Shown here piece after piece: positions 13,711 through 25,704 of a stretch of DNA of 64,000 nt. The stretch comes from Triops longicaudatus (taxonomy: Eukaryota > Arthropoda > Branchiopoda > Notostraca > Triopsidae): contig JAGQDJ010000021.1 in the NCBI GenBank assembly GCA_022885665.1, forward strand, positions 62,001-126,000, in the 5' to 3' direction. Each line of letters opens with the position of its first letter. The first letter of the stretch is position 1. The notes below the pieces were generated by a model. That model saw only the letters and a program-made list of their open reading frames with translations. It had not been told where the DNA came from and ran no database searches. The position numbers and the translations under genes are program-made.

Positions 13711-16684
13711 ATGAGTTCGGCGTGCAGTGTGCCTCCTGCACAACACCCCGCCCACCCATTAACGGCATCTTCGCAAGAATTGTCTCATCCATCTCCCCCT
13801 TCACCAATAAGTTACGAAGGACGCGTCAGCGTCCTCCCTCCGAACGCGTCTTTGCATTTGGAGGCGTCAAACGGAGAAAATTCAGTCTTGAGATTCGGAC
13901 CAGCGCCCTCCTTGCCGGGACGGGAAAGCCTCTCACACGCCAGCGAAGAATATTCGAATTATAAAAACGTTCGAAGTTTCGAAGGAAACGACTTTCCACT
14001 CTATTCGCCAGTTAGTAATAAGAACGGCATGGTGTTCAGCCCGAGCATGCATTCTCACCCGTATTACAAGCTGCAGCAGCATTTAGGCTTTGCAGCCAAG
14101 TGCGACAATGACGGACTGGAGAGAAAGTCGCCGACTTGGGAAAATCATCAAGCAAAAATGCTTACGCCCCCAAGATCAATCAGCAACCCACTTTATAACA
14201 CGCAAAATACGCCGAACGATTCGGGTATCTCACCTGGTACCGGAGTGTCTGTTTCTCCGGCAGCAACGGGAACGTCCGACGAAGGCCACGCCCACTTTAA
14301 AGGCGGATTCCTCGGCAAGGTCAAGATGGAACCTGACCAGGAGATGAACCGCACCGGAAGTGAATCGCCACTTTCGGACGGTGGACATTATTCGGACGAA
14401 CGACAACCTGATGATGACGCCAGCTCAAGGTATTTTCTAGTTCTTTAGTATAGTAACAACAATCGAGAATTAAAAAAAAACTACATAATAAATAAATAAG
14501 TAAAATCCTTTTGTTAAAAAAAAGAAGTAAAATCAAGCAGAAGCTTCTTCACAGCACTCTTCATTTTCCGTGATCCTCAGTTCTGTTTCAGGGCATTTCA
14601 TTTGATGGATAAATAAGCTCGTTTAATTTGGTTTTTGTTTTGCTTACTTGTTTTATTACTTTCTTGTGTACAAAACAGCTATTTTGAGCTTTTGGATTAA
14701 TATACGCTTTTTTTAAAACAGATTTTCGGGTTATCGAGGTGATCCAATGGACGATGACGACGATATGGAAGAGGACGAGATGATGGAAGGCCACGAAGGA
14801 CAAGCCAGTGATGCATTATCTCGTTTACAGCGAGCTTTGGAACACAGTGGTGTGTTGCGCTCAGTATATACCGGCGGTAACAATGAAGAGTCTTCAATGG
14901 ACGATGCCAACCAAGCCGAAGTATACCAATGCCAGTTGTGTTCCTACTCTGGCACATCCAAGTTCCATTTTACGGCGCACTTGAATACGCACTTCGACCT
15001 CAAGTGCACCCAATGCGACTTCACCGCGCGAACCGAGTCAAAACTGCGCGCGCACATGAAAACCTCCCACGATTCCATCGAAGATGGTGAGCAGGAGCCA
15101 GGCATTCGTGTGCCTCGCGTCAACGCGCAGGGCAAAGTCAAGACCTTCAAATGCAAGCAATGCAACTTTGTGGCCGTGACTAAAATGGACTTTTGGGAGC
15201 ATTCCCGGACACACATCAAAGCCGAGAAACTGCTCACCTGCTCGAAATGCCCTTTTGTTACCGAGTACAAGCACCATTTGGAATACCATTTGCGAAACCA
15301 CTTTGGGTCCAAACCCTTCAAATGCCCCAAGTGCAATTATTCCTGCGTTAACAAGTCTATGCTCAATTCCCACATGAAGTCTCACTCCAACGTTTACCAG
15401 TACCGCTGCGCCGACTGTACTTACGCCACCAAGTATTGTCACTCGCTCAAACTCCATTTAAGAAAGTACAGCCACAAACCAGCCGTCGTACTCAACTCGG
15501 ACGGAACACCCAACCACGTCCCTGTCATTGACGTCTATGGAACGCGTCGTGGACCTAAGAAGAAGGAAGGTGGCAGTACCAGTAGCAATAACAGCCACGG
15601 ATCAGCCAGCGAAGCACATGTTAGCCATATCTCCACATCACCCGTTGCGTCGAATCCGAACCAAAGTCCTATGCCTTTTCTGGGACTCGGTCCGTTCCCG
15701 AACCTCAGTGGACATCCTTACGGGTTTCCTTTTGCCCTGTTAGGCCAGGGTTACCACGATCAGTTAATGCAAGAAAAGGCCAAAGACAAAGACTCATCAG
15801 TTGAGAAACTCGGCCAGGAGACTTGCGAACCACTTAAGTGCACCTTATGCGAGTTCGTTACCAACTCGCGCGAAAGCTTGTCTCAACATCTCGTACGTCA
15901 CGCTACTTCCGATAACCGGGACTTGGCTAATCTCTTTGGCATCACCACTAATAACGAAAACGGCCAGCGGGCAGAAAGCCGTTTGTCAAGAAAAGTTCCG
16001 TCGGTTTCGAATCCTACACCCTCACCCCCCTTGCAGCCTGATACCCAGATTGCAACGCCAACTTCCGTTAAAGACTACCTCAGTCGGATGTTCGCCAACC
16101 CTTTGTTATTTGCACCAGGAGTCACTCAGAACACGCTTCACAATCCTTTGCTTACGCCGCGTTTACCTATCAAGGAAGAACGCCAATCCCCGCCGACACC
16201 GATAGCTTCTCCGCCGTCCTCACCGGTCTGCAGACCGGTCAACAGCGCCACGAACGCGCCGCTGGACCTTAGCCGGGAAGGGAACACGCCGCCGCTGCAA
16301 GGCTCGCCGCAGGAACCCAAGGAGAAGCCGGCTAAGAACCGGAGGAAGGGACAAGCCTTCAAGCTCGAAAGGATCGCAGTGCGGCTGCAGGAAAGGCAAT
16401 CCCCGCCCGATAGCACGTCTACGTCTCCGGCTCCTCAGGACCAGGACGATGACGTTGGCAAACTTGATGGTGACGAGAAGCTTAAGAGCAAAACCGAACT
16501 TCAGTGGGGGGGAGGGGCCTATTCTTGTGGATTCTGCGACATTGCTTTCAAAGATGTTGTCATGTATACGATGCACATGGGCTACCATGGATATCAAGAC
16601 CCGTTCACATGCAATATGTGTGGCCAGCAAACTAATGACAAACTTGACTTTTTCTTACACATCGCGCGATCTTCTCACACCTAA
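13711..16684 (+). CDS. hb: Hunchback-family C2H2 zinc-finger transcription factor
   Basis: Two coding exons, 13711-14429 and 14722-16684, joined AG|A across a 292 nt intron, give 893 aa. The start is the first in-frame ATG after the acceptor at 13668. Fingers: two at about residues 308-358, four tandem central fingers at 382-492 followed by the diagnostic DVYGTRRGPK stretch, one lone finger near 612-635, and the C-terminal Ikaros/Hunchback-type pair at 840-893 (YSCGFC, FTCNMCG). The central block is close to Drosophila Hb (WEHSRTH, HHLEYH, NKSMLNSH, HSLKLHLRK). An acidic run lies at 249-262, PLDLS (a CtBP-binding type motif) near 751, and a basic C-box-like segment (KNRRKGQAFKLERI) near 775. 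Known role: DNA-binding regulator of anterior-posterior patterning and neuroblast timing, in the nucleus. It is convergent with PIF1. Its identity is firm. Confidence 0.95.
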
Positions 16685-17910
16685 AAGATCGAACACTCCA
16701 AAATAGCGTTGCTGGCCACGGGTGTAGCTGAAGTTATAACTCAGGGAGAATAGACCAGGCATTCGTTATTTTTTCTGACATTGCGAAAGATTTTTTTAAA
16801 AATGATTTCCGTTCTGTGAATTTTATGAAGAAAAAACTCAGGGAAGAAAGATGGAGTGCCATACTCGACAGTGTATTTTTTCCCCCTCAATTGTATTGGC
16901 ATCTCGGCAGAAAGGAAGCCGAATAATGCGAAGGGGTATCGAAAACATGCTAGAACAATTTGAACGTTTTCTTGCTGTTACGATAGGTTCGCCCACCTGT
17001 CAGTGCAATTGTGTTCATCTCCCTTTTATTGAGCTCTTTTAAACTAACACAAGGTGAACGCACAGCTGGTTCGCTTTTCTTATAGTCTCGGGTTTTCGAG
17101 GTTTTATTTGTTCAATCATTTGGCTTGGGGAAATTTCCTTAATGATTTGTGTGGATTGTCTTACCTAGTCCTTTTCTTAACCTGAATAGGAAACTTCTTT
17201 CCAAAATTTCGTTTACGTAATTGCAAAGATTCGGAACAAATCGGGTATCCATGTGAAAGACCTTGCAAGTATTAATTTGCGCCAAACATCTCTTAGAGCA
17301 AGCTAGACGCGAGCAAACTTTTGTATATTCTTACGACTCTTCTCTGACTTTCGTTTCTTAAATTTTTGCGAGTAAAGTCGCAATTCTTGGTCCAAATATT
17401 TCAGTTTCTTTACTTTCCCTAGTCAAGCGTCACAGAATATGAGCTGTTGGGACTTTGCAAGCTTGTCGTGTGAAAACGTCCACAAAAAAAAAAGGCTAAG
17501 AGGCTTGTAACATAGCAGATTTACTTCGTTATTATAGCGATCTCCCAAAACCATAGCGGGTATATTTGTGTTAAAATCATTCTTCCATCATTAGTTTCTC
17601 AGGTACATTATTATGATGACAATTGTTGAGCAACACGTGGCAGAAAACGGAAGTTCTATGATTTCAAAGAGAAAAAAGAAGCCTTGCTCTTAGCTTTATT
17701 GCCTGAAATGTGTTTTTGTACTGAGCAGAAGACACACTGGGAACGCGAGGTTTTTTACAGTTGTAGTTTAGAAAAAAATTTGTGTATTTTGTATTCAGTG
17801 AAGCATTTTTCGGTAAACTAATTGTGAAATGATGGTTTGAGTGTGGCGCACTGCCTTAAATGACTGGATGAGTATGTGCGAGTTTGTCAATAAAATTATT
17901 CCACTTTAAA
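16685..17910 (+). other. 3' UTR of hunchback
   Basis: AT-rich and without coding signal. It ends at the first good polyadenylation signal AATAAA (17889-17894), giving a 3' UTR of about 1.2 kb. A long 3' UTR suits a post-transcriptionally regulated gene such as hb; I did not identify binding sites. Confidence 0.5.
17889..17894 (+). other. Polyadenylation signal (hunchback)
   Basis: AATAAA on the plus strand, about 1.2 kb after the hunchback stop codon. Confidence 0.5.
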
Positions 17911-18301
17911 ACACGGTCCTTTTCATTGTCTACTGCTGTCACGTCTATAACTACAAACAAAAAGTTCGTTTTTCACAGATCCCCCTGTTCGCTGTCTCAG
18001 TTTTGACCGATATATTTATTTTTCAATTACATTTCCAACCACATTGCGTTTGTTCATAAAAGAATAATTGCGGTTGCAGCAATACAGTAACACGTTCGAG
18101 AAAGACTGATCAGCCGAATAAGCACCCAGCAATTCTTATGACACCAGCTGCAGAAACGTGGAGGGGCTGGCAGTTTGGACGTAGTACAATACATAAAAAA
18201 TCATAGAAAATAAAACACAGCTTCGTTTTCTTGAAGCTCACAGTATCGGGATTTAATAACTAGAATATCACTGCAAATAAAGAGTGCATTTTCACGCTAA
18301 A

Positions 18302-18336
<35 letters not shown>

Positions 18337-18529
18337 AACCGAAATGAAAAATAAACATGAGACATCTGTCCGAACTGTTTTTTCCCTCCTTTATAGGCTT
18401 CTCGAACTAGCAGCTTTGATTGTAATTCACTGAAAAGATTCTTTCATCGTCATATTGTTTATTTCGGTTTTCCCGGTTAAGATACAAAGTCAAATAGCAA
18501 TAACATTAAAATGTTGTTCACAATAACGG
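17911..18529. other. Intergenic between convergent hb and PIF1; poly(T) run
   Basis: Contains a run of 31 T at 18304-18334 and, on the minus strand, an AATAAA (plus TTTATT at 18458-18463) 67 nt past the PIF1 stop, which probably ends that transcript. No gene is seen. Confidence 0.5.
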
Positions 18530-20477
18530 TTATAAAGCGAAAAACTCCTGCTTATTAAGTTTGAGACGTTTATGAAACGCTACCGCTTGCGGATGTGCTC
18601 GTACGCACTGAGGAGAAAAATCCAGTACGCGCAACGAATCCAAGCTTTTGGCGCGCGACAAGGCAACGTAAGCTTGCCCTGGTTCAAACACACGCGACAA
18701 GGTGATTTCAACGCAATCTAAGGTCATGCCTTGGGATTTGTGGATTGAAAATGCCCATGCTAACCGGAGCGGAATTTGACACCGCGAAATGGTGCCACCC
18801 GAACCAGGCAACGTGAACTTCTCCCTTTTCAGTGTTTCGACCACCCCATTAGCAAATCGCACAACCGGCAAATTTTCTTTAAAATCAACTACAACACCCC
18901 GCGCACCATTGACTAGACCACGCGACAAGTCTACATTTTTAATAAGCATGACCTGCGCGTTAATTTTTAAATTCAGTGTTTTTGGAGCTAGAACTTGCTG
19001 ATCCAGAACTTTTTCCATAGCAGGATTGCTGTCCATTGACGCAAACTCTTTCGCAATACCCGAAAGAGCGTTAAGCTTGTTGGTGTTGATATGGTCCACG
19101 TCATCAGAATGGGTACAAAGCTTTGTAGCTAACAGATCATGCTTCTCGATGGTTTGAAACGCGGTGTCTTTCAGCTTTTGGCATATTTCTTCTGGACATT
19201 GCCCCATGCGTATAGCTTCCAAAATTTGTACAAAGGTTTTATCCGACTGACGGTGGACGGTTGTTAGCTCGAATACATGATGAACACACTTCCGCCATGA
19301 GGAACTCTGAAAGGCGAAAGTTTGCTTTTTGGCGTCGCCCTTGGAGACGGGAGGTAGCTGAAGGAAATCTCCACAGAGTATTAACTGAATACCACCGAAT
19401 GGCTTGTCATTTTTCCTAACTGTCCGCGCCACTGTTTCCAGTTTGTCAAAGAAATCGCCGTTCACCATGGAGATTTCGTCTATAATAAGATGCTGACATC
19501 GTTTCCAGTGATCCACGACTGACTTCCGGCTAGCCAGCTGAATGCATTGTTCTAAAGATCCTTCGCCGCTCCCGATTCCTAACAAATGCATTTTTAGTCT
19601 AAGCTTTACTGATCTCTTCCTCTTTTGTTTCTTTTTTTAATAATGGATTTAAGAAATAATATTCGGAAACTGTCTTACCCGCGAAACCATGCAGTGTGGT
19701 GCCGCCAATGTGACAAGCAGCAATTCCAGTGCTGGCAGTGACAAAGGTGACGTCAGGCGGCAAAGTGCTGACAATTCTCCGCAACAAAAAGGATTTGCCT
19801 GTTCCAGCGCTACCCGTGAAAAAGAGGTTTCTGCCTTTACTAACAGCTTCCAACACCAGCTTCTGTTCTTCAGTCAGCCGGTGGGGATTTAAGTAGTTAT
19901 TCAAGCTACGCTTAGCTTGCGTGTTACTAATTTCTTGGAAACTTTCGGCTTTGCGTTTCATGCCTTGGACCGGTTCTCTTGGAATATTCCCCGATTGCTG
20001 TCTCAGAACAGCAGAAGGTCGCTCTCCAGTTTTAGCTGCAATCATATCTTTGGCTGTCAAAGGACTGATTTCGGAAAACGAGTGTGATTTGGAAGACATC
20101 AATCTTTCCCGGGTTGATACTGGTGTATGCAACACTTTCAGTTTGATGGCCATTGATCGTAAAAATTGGAGTAGCTGGTCAGGAGGAGCATTGGAGATCA
20201 GAAGGTTTTTCTTGAGACTGCCAAAGGCTAACGTAGCTTTGCCTTCCTTGCAAAATTTTCCGTGAATAGTGGCATCTTTCAAAGAGTACATTTGACGAGG
20301 GGATTTCTTGAGTTCTACTTTAAGAAGGAGATCTTTGAATTCGTTGCGACCGAGTGTTAAGGTGACATCTTTGATAGTCTGCTTTTTGGCCGTGGTTTCT
20401 GTGTGCTCTATTGTTAACGTGCACAACAAGGGAGGGCAATTGAATTCTTTGGGGGGAGATGACTGACTTGAATCCAT
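18530..20477 (-). CDS. Pif1: PIF1-family 5'-3' DNA helicase
   Basis: Two exons on the minus strand: 20477-19679 and 19578-18530, with a 100 nt intron (donor CGG|GTAAGA, acceptor TTGTTAG|GA). The product is 615 aa (human PIF1 is 641). The join restores the family motif HGFAG-IGSGEG exactly, so what looks like a frame break is an intron. Seen: Walker A GSAGTGKS near residue 220, TASTGIAA, Walker B LIIDEISM, GGIQLILCGDFLQLPP, NGARGVVV, and the C-terminal AWAFSIHKSQGMTLD and GQAYVALSRAKS motifs of the superfamily 1B helicase fold. The first 195 residues are poorly conserved. Known role: unwinding of G-quadruplexes and telomeric or mitochondrial DNA, in nucleus and mitochondria. It starts 324 bp from translin in the opposite direction. 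Confidence 0.95.
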
Positions 20478-20801
20478 GATTTCTCCGATTTTAAATTAAC
20501 ACCACGACCTAGAAATTTTAAAATTTACTATAAGGTACGATTCATTGATTTAAAAAATATTATGAAATTTTTTGAATCAGAAACTACCTGAATCTGTTTC
20601 CCAATGGACACTGTTCAACTCTCCTCTGTTGTCCTTCACAAACGGCGCCAAACTATAACCGGCAAAGTCGTTGGCCACGCCTTAGAGAGGCCGGCTTTCG
20701 TCCAGTTGGTTGCCCGGCATTGAGAAAAAGTAAATACACCGCGCAAGAAACAACAAAGAAACTAATGCGTGTGAAACTGTAACTAGAAAAAAAACGTCGA
20801 T
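20478..20801. promoter_or_regulatory. Shared PIF1/translin divergent promoter region
   Basis: The 324 bp between the two start codons must hold the start signals of both genes. The central 20640-20760 part is more GC-rich than its flanks. No TATA box is in a convincing place. Head-to-head spacing suggests a bidirectional promoter, by inference only. Confidence 0.4.
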
Positions 20802-21707
20802 ATGGAAATAGCCCAGATATTCAATCAGTACCAAGAAATTCTTGATAAAGAACAAGAATTGCGCGAGGTTTGTGTTTTAAGCTCAAAATTACGGATGTCA
20901 AGCGAACGTTTCATTTTCAGGAAATTCGCGTTGCGGTAAAAGAAATTGATCAATCAGCGCGGGATATACAAATCACCCTGCAGCAAATCCATAAGCCGGA
21001 CGCTACACAGCAAAGTTTCTGCATATCTTTCTTCTAAGTAATATTTTTTTAATTTTTTTTTGTGTCGCAGTTGAAAGCCTGTGTGTGAAAGCGGCCGATC
21101 AATTTGTTAAAGTCAAGGAACAGTACGCCGCATTAGCTTTAAAAGTGCCCCCGAGGCAGTTCTACCGATTCAATGATCACTGGAGGTGGTTGAATTATAA
21201 ATTGACTCACTTAGCCACATTAATGATCTACCTCAAAGAAGAACGTTTGGCGACTTGGTCAGACGTAGCTTCATTATTGGGCGGTATTATTGGCTCTTAT
21301 TCTCGATTATATGCTAAAATATTATTTTTCCTTTTTAGTGTGTACACAAGAGAAAGAAGGGTTTCATCTTGACTTGGAAGATTATCTGATTGGCTTGCTT
21401 CAACTGGTTAATGAATTGGTAATTCGTATGTTTTACGAGACGAGGTTTTTTTAAAATAAAAATCGTATTACAGGCTCGGTTTACTGTCAACAGTGTCACA
21501 GCTGGCGATTACAAGCGGCCTATTCACGTAGCGAAGTTTGTATCCGACCTTGACGGAGGTTTCCGACTATTGAACCTTAAAAATGATAATCTACGAAAGC
21601 GATTCGACGCCTTAAAGTATGACGTCAAGAAGATAGAAGAAGTGGTCTATGATCTTTCTATCCGAGGACTAACGACCCAAAAGGAAAAATCCGACACCCC
21701 AAATTGA
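20802..21707 (+). CDS. Tsn: Translin (TSN)
   Basis: Five exons: 20802-20867, 20921-21014, 21071-21283, 21339-21418, 21474-21707. They code for 228 aa, the same length as human translin. The C-terminal half is almost family consensus: EKEGFHLDLEDYL, NSVTAGDYKRP, GFRLLNLKNDNLRKR, DALKYDVKKIEEVVYDLS. Most introns are 53-56 nt. Donor 2 (CAAA|GTTTCT) is weak, but it is the only one that keeps frame into ESLCVKAADQF. Known role: an octameric single-stranded DNA/RNA-binding protein that with Trax forms the C3PO nuclease, acting in RISC activation and tRNA processing in the cytoplasm. Trax is not in the window. The head-to-head neighbour PIF1 is unrelated in function. Confidence 0.95.
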
Positions 21708-22644
21708 GTTGAGATCTGCAACCAGAATGCGTTATTTTTGGGATAACCTGCGAAAATTAATTTCATTTCTCTTTAATTTGTATTTTTTTTTTTTTTTGCT
21801 ACACATGTAATACAACTGTTGTTTTCAGACTTCCCGCCCTTTACAGTTCATAAATTCAAATCTGAAACCGAATATTCTACGAGAGATGTTTGAGCTTAGC
21901 AAGTGGATTCCATTTATGTATGGCTAGCGGCTTAATAAGAAAATCTGTCTCCGCAGAGCATATTAAGCTTACCAGTTGAGTTATATATGTTCTTGAACGT
22001 TTAGAGCTTTATTTTACCGTGACTTGCATACTTGCTGTATTTTTGTCACAGGGTATGACTACACAGCTTTTATTTCAAATTTCCCGCTAGTTAGTGGCTC
22101 ATAGGCTGGTGAGCCCACTGTCGAAAAATTGTATGTAAGACCGAAGATTGTACAAAAACACTCAAAAGCAGTCATCTTCATAAAACTGTTTGTCAAAATT
22201 GGTCACATCAAGTTATTGGATATGTAATTTTAATGAATTTCCTCCGTAAAGAAAGTTCATATTATTGAAAAGCGAACCGCAAAATTGGCGTAGGCGCACT
22301 ATTCAGCATCTTCCAGTTCGCGGTTTGATTGGCCTTCATGTTTTCGTTAGGTACTTTCAGTGTGTCTTGTCAAAATATTGCATTATTTTCTAAATTTGGC
22401 GAATGACGCGCTAATAAGGTAAGACTTATATAAGCTAATCATCTAGGAACCTAAAGAAACATGTATGGTTGATTGCTAAGCGTGTTTGAGCTCGAGGGAA
22501 AAAGTCCACAAGCCAGGGAACAGCGAGTAATAATTTCCGATTGGAAGAAAAAACTCAAATGTGTGACGTTTTGGAGCAGATATTCGTCATTTTTATACTG
22601 TAGCACTTTCTCTTGGAGTTCAACTGCTTCGCAAGTGGCAACGC
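21708..22644. other. Intergenic, translin 3' end to Smox promoter
   Basis: AT-rich. No coding signal was found. It contains the translin 3' UTR and sequence upstream of the Smad2/3 promoter candidate. Confidence 0.5.
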
Positions 22645-22680
22645 TCAGTCGATACGGATAAACTTACCAAACTACTCGTG
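22645..22680 (+). promoter_or_regulatory. Candidate Inr/DPE core promoter of Smox
   Basis: TCAGTC (22645-22650) fits the arthropod initiator TCAKTY exactly, with A+1 at 22647. At exactly +28 lies ACTCGTG (22674-22680), one mismatch from the downstream promoter element RGWCGTG. The pair sits 363 nt upstream of the start codon. This is a motif and spacing match only. Confidence 0.4.
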
Positions 22681-23009
22681 TCTTAATTGAAGGAACGTGG
22701 TCGAACGTTTGTTTTCACTTGTTGGTCGAGTTCAATGCGGGGTTGTTTTTCTGAGAATTGAGTTACAGTGAAAAGGCAATAACCATATATTATTTACCGT
22801 TCAAACTTTGAAATTTGTTTCGGTCTTATGTTTTTACAGGGTCTCTTGCTGCCAGCCCCGTTTTCTGCAACTCCCTTTATGTTTCGAATCACTGTTTCTA
22901 CTTCTTTTCCATTGGGGTTCCTTCCTCGGTCGTCTTTTCTTAAGCTGTGTATTGTAGACTTTGACGAATTTCTACTAGTGTAGTGCACGTCGGTGTTATG
23001 CATGTAGCT

Positions 23010-25704
23010 ATGACTTCTCTTTTGCCGTTGTCTTCTCCCGTAAAACGGCTTTTGGGCTGGAAAAGAGGCGAAGGTGAAGATAAGTGGAGTGAAAAAGCCG
23101 TCAAAAGTCTTGTGAAAAAATTGAAGAAAAGTGGAGGACTCGAGGAGCTCGAAAAGGCCATAAGTACCCAAAGCGCTGTTACCAAGTGTATTACCATCCC
23201 CAGGTAAAGCCTTCAAAATTCACCGTTTTCACATTTAATTCCACCTTTACATTTAAAATATCGCAAAAAAAAATGCTTTGCGTTATGTCCAATACTCCAG
23301 GTCACTTGACGGTCGTTTGCAAGTGTCTCAGCGAAAAGGTTTACCTCACGTCATTTACTGTCGACTGTGGCGTTGGCCGGATTTGCAGTCTCACCACGAG
23401 CTAAAAGCTTTGGAACATTGCGGTTATGCGTTTCACCTCAAACGCGACGAAGTTTGCGTGAATCCCTACCATTACACGAGAATAGAAACTCCAGGTAAAC
23501 CTTGCAATAGCAATACATAATCGTGCTTAACCACTTTTGGGTATTTTTAGCGCTTCCTCCCATTTTGGTTCCTCGCAATAACGAATCGCAGATTAACCCA
23601 TCGGACTTTCCATCCTTGGACGATCTCGCCAACTCCATCCCTGACAACGAAGACTTTCCGATGGCAGCTCCATCCAGTCCCGGGCTATCATCACCTCTAA
23701 GTGCAGGACCCGTCTCAAGCCCTGGTTCAAATACTGCCTCCGAAGGCTCACCCAACTTCCCACTCACCGAAACTCCTCCCCCAGGCTACATGTCAGAAGA
23801 TGGAGACACTCAAGAACCAGCCGATAATCTAGGTAAATCTGTACAAAACAGTGCTTAGAATAATTTCTTTGTTTTATTATTTTAAGTAGGATCAAACCGC
23901 GTATCTCCAAGCCCTGCCGTGGAAACGCAACCCGTTCTTTACTGCGAACCGGCGTTTTGGTGTTCCATAAGTTACTACGAGCTCAATACGCGAGTAGGAG
24001 AAACTTTCCATGCATCCCAGCCATCAATTACCGTTGATGGTTTCACAGGTGAAGTAAAAGTTTTCCGATTACCGTCAAGTGGGATTATTTGGAACAAAAA
24101 AGCACGCTTTTTTAGTCTCCTTGTCTATTTTTTAGTAAAAGCACGACAGCAGGTTTTTTTATCTGTAGATTACCGTGGAGAATCGAATAAGCTAGTGTGA
24201 CTTTACTTCGTGGTAGCGTGTGTGAGTATTTTGTTGTAAAAGTACGCGTTTTAAATTACTCTACACTTAGAACTTTGAACATAACTTTGAACTTTGATTG
24301 AAAAGGAACAAAAATTTGCAGGACAAAGTTTAAAGGTAGTATTTTTGAAGAAATTTCTTCTAGATATTGTTAACTTGGATCACTTGAAATTGAAATTGAA
24401 AAAGTGAATGAAAAGAGAACGTCAGGAAAAGGAGACACTAAGCTTTAAAAGCTTAAATTTTTTCATATTCGCACTTCTTTCCACTTCCTAGGGTCTCTAC
24501 TACTAATTTAGTCTTGTATATACACAGTGTATTCAATCCTGGGGCGTTTTTGGTATCTGAGTTCAGTTATGCGCTTTTTCATCTCAATTCGTGACTTTCC
24601 TGACCGCTATGCGCTCCCCTTAAACCCTTAAGCTTTAACATGGGAAATGTTCGGAGTTTACCGGGAAACTTTGAACATCGAATTTTCACCCAGACAGAAG
24701 TCTTTGCCTGTGTTTTGACTTAAACAGCGGATAGACTGGTCAATGCACTATTTTTTCTAAATAATAATAATAATTCATAACTGTCACAGTTATCTTTCAG
24801 TAGTGAAAATTTCAGAGACAAGAAAATATTACATTTAATGAAATTAAACCCTCTGTTGTCACGAAACGTGTCAAGGCTTATATTACTACCCTAAGAAAGC
24901 TTATACATCCTAAGACACCTTGTTTGTTGCGATGCTTTGAGTAGTTGTTAAGCATTGGATTAGAAGGCCGAGGTTTCTCATAAAATGCCAAGTTACCCCT
25001 ATATATTCAAAAAGGCCTCGGTTGACGATAGCTTTCTTTCAGTCATCTTGAGTATTGTTTGGTATTTTATTTGCTGTTTTTATCCTGGTAATTTAGATCC
25101 GAGTAATTCCGAAAGGTTTTGTCTCGGGCTGTTATCGAACGTCAACAGGAACCCGGTAGTCGAACAAACTCGTCGTCATATTGGAAAAGGGGTTCGTCTT
25201 TACTACATCGGTGGCGAAGTCTTCGCCGAGTGTTTATCCGACTCCTCTATTTTTGTCCAATCTCCGAACTGTAATCAACGTTATGGTTGGCATCCGGCCA
25301 CTGTTTGCAAAATACCACCAGGTATTAGGTTCGTTTCTAGGTTACAAACCTGCTAATGCGCTCTTGTCTTCCTTTAGGTTGTAACCTCAAAATTTTCAAC
25401 AATCAAGAATTCGCTGCACTGTTGTCCCAGTCTGTATCTCAAGGCTTCGAAGCCGTGTATCAGCTAACCCGTATGTGTACGATTCGAATGAGTTTCGTCA
25501 AAGGGTGGGGTGCGGAGTATCGGTAATATCTCACAACACGTACAGTACGGTTTAATTACATCAATTGTTGTTGTTTATAGTCGGCAAACAGTCACCTCTA
25601 CCCCGTGTTGGATCGAACTCCATCTTAATGGCCCTCTCCAGTGGTTGGATAGAGTGTTGACCCAGATGGGGTCACCTAGGTTACCGTGCAGTTCTATGTC
25701 GTGA
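23010..25704 (+). CDS. Smox: Receptor-regulated Smad of the Smad2/3 (Smox) class
   Basis: Seven exons: 23010-23203, 23301-23494, 23551-23832, 23890-24048, 25097-25321, 25378-25522, 25581-25704; 440 aa. MH1 (residues about 1-130) carries the DNA-binding hairpin (RLQVSQRKGLPHVIYC). The linker has the PPPGY Nedd4/Smurf-type motif near residue 206. MH2 starts near EPAFWCSISYYEL. The L3 loop reads GWGAEYRRQTVTS, the Smad2/3 type, rather than the YHRQDV of Smad1/5, and the tail ends CSSMS, the receptor phosphorylation SSxS motif. It therefore carries activin/TGF-beta signals rather than BMP signals. The start MTSLLPL aligns with MSSILPF of Smad3; an in-frame ATG at 22998 would add four residues. 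The fourth exon has a tandem AAGTAG acceptor. The 1,048 nt intron (24049-25096) shows no gene. Confidence 0.95.

Noticed and set aside
15038..15457. Long minus-strand frame under hunchback
   Set aside because: Antisense shadow of the zinc-finger coding sequence.
19579..19678. Apparent frameshift or split of PIF1 into two genes
   Set aside because: The gap has proper GT-AG ends and removal restores the conserved HGFAGIGSGEG join, so it is a 100 nt intron. The ATG at 19591 is not a start.
22998..25704. First reading of the Smad as a Smad1/5 (Mad) homologue
   Set aside because: The L3 loop RRQTV, the KKDEVCVNPYHY-like and EPAFWCSISYYEL motifs and the SSMS tail are Smad2/3 features.
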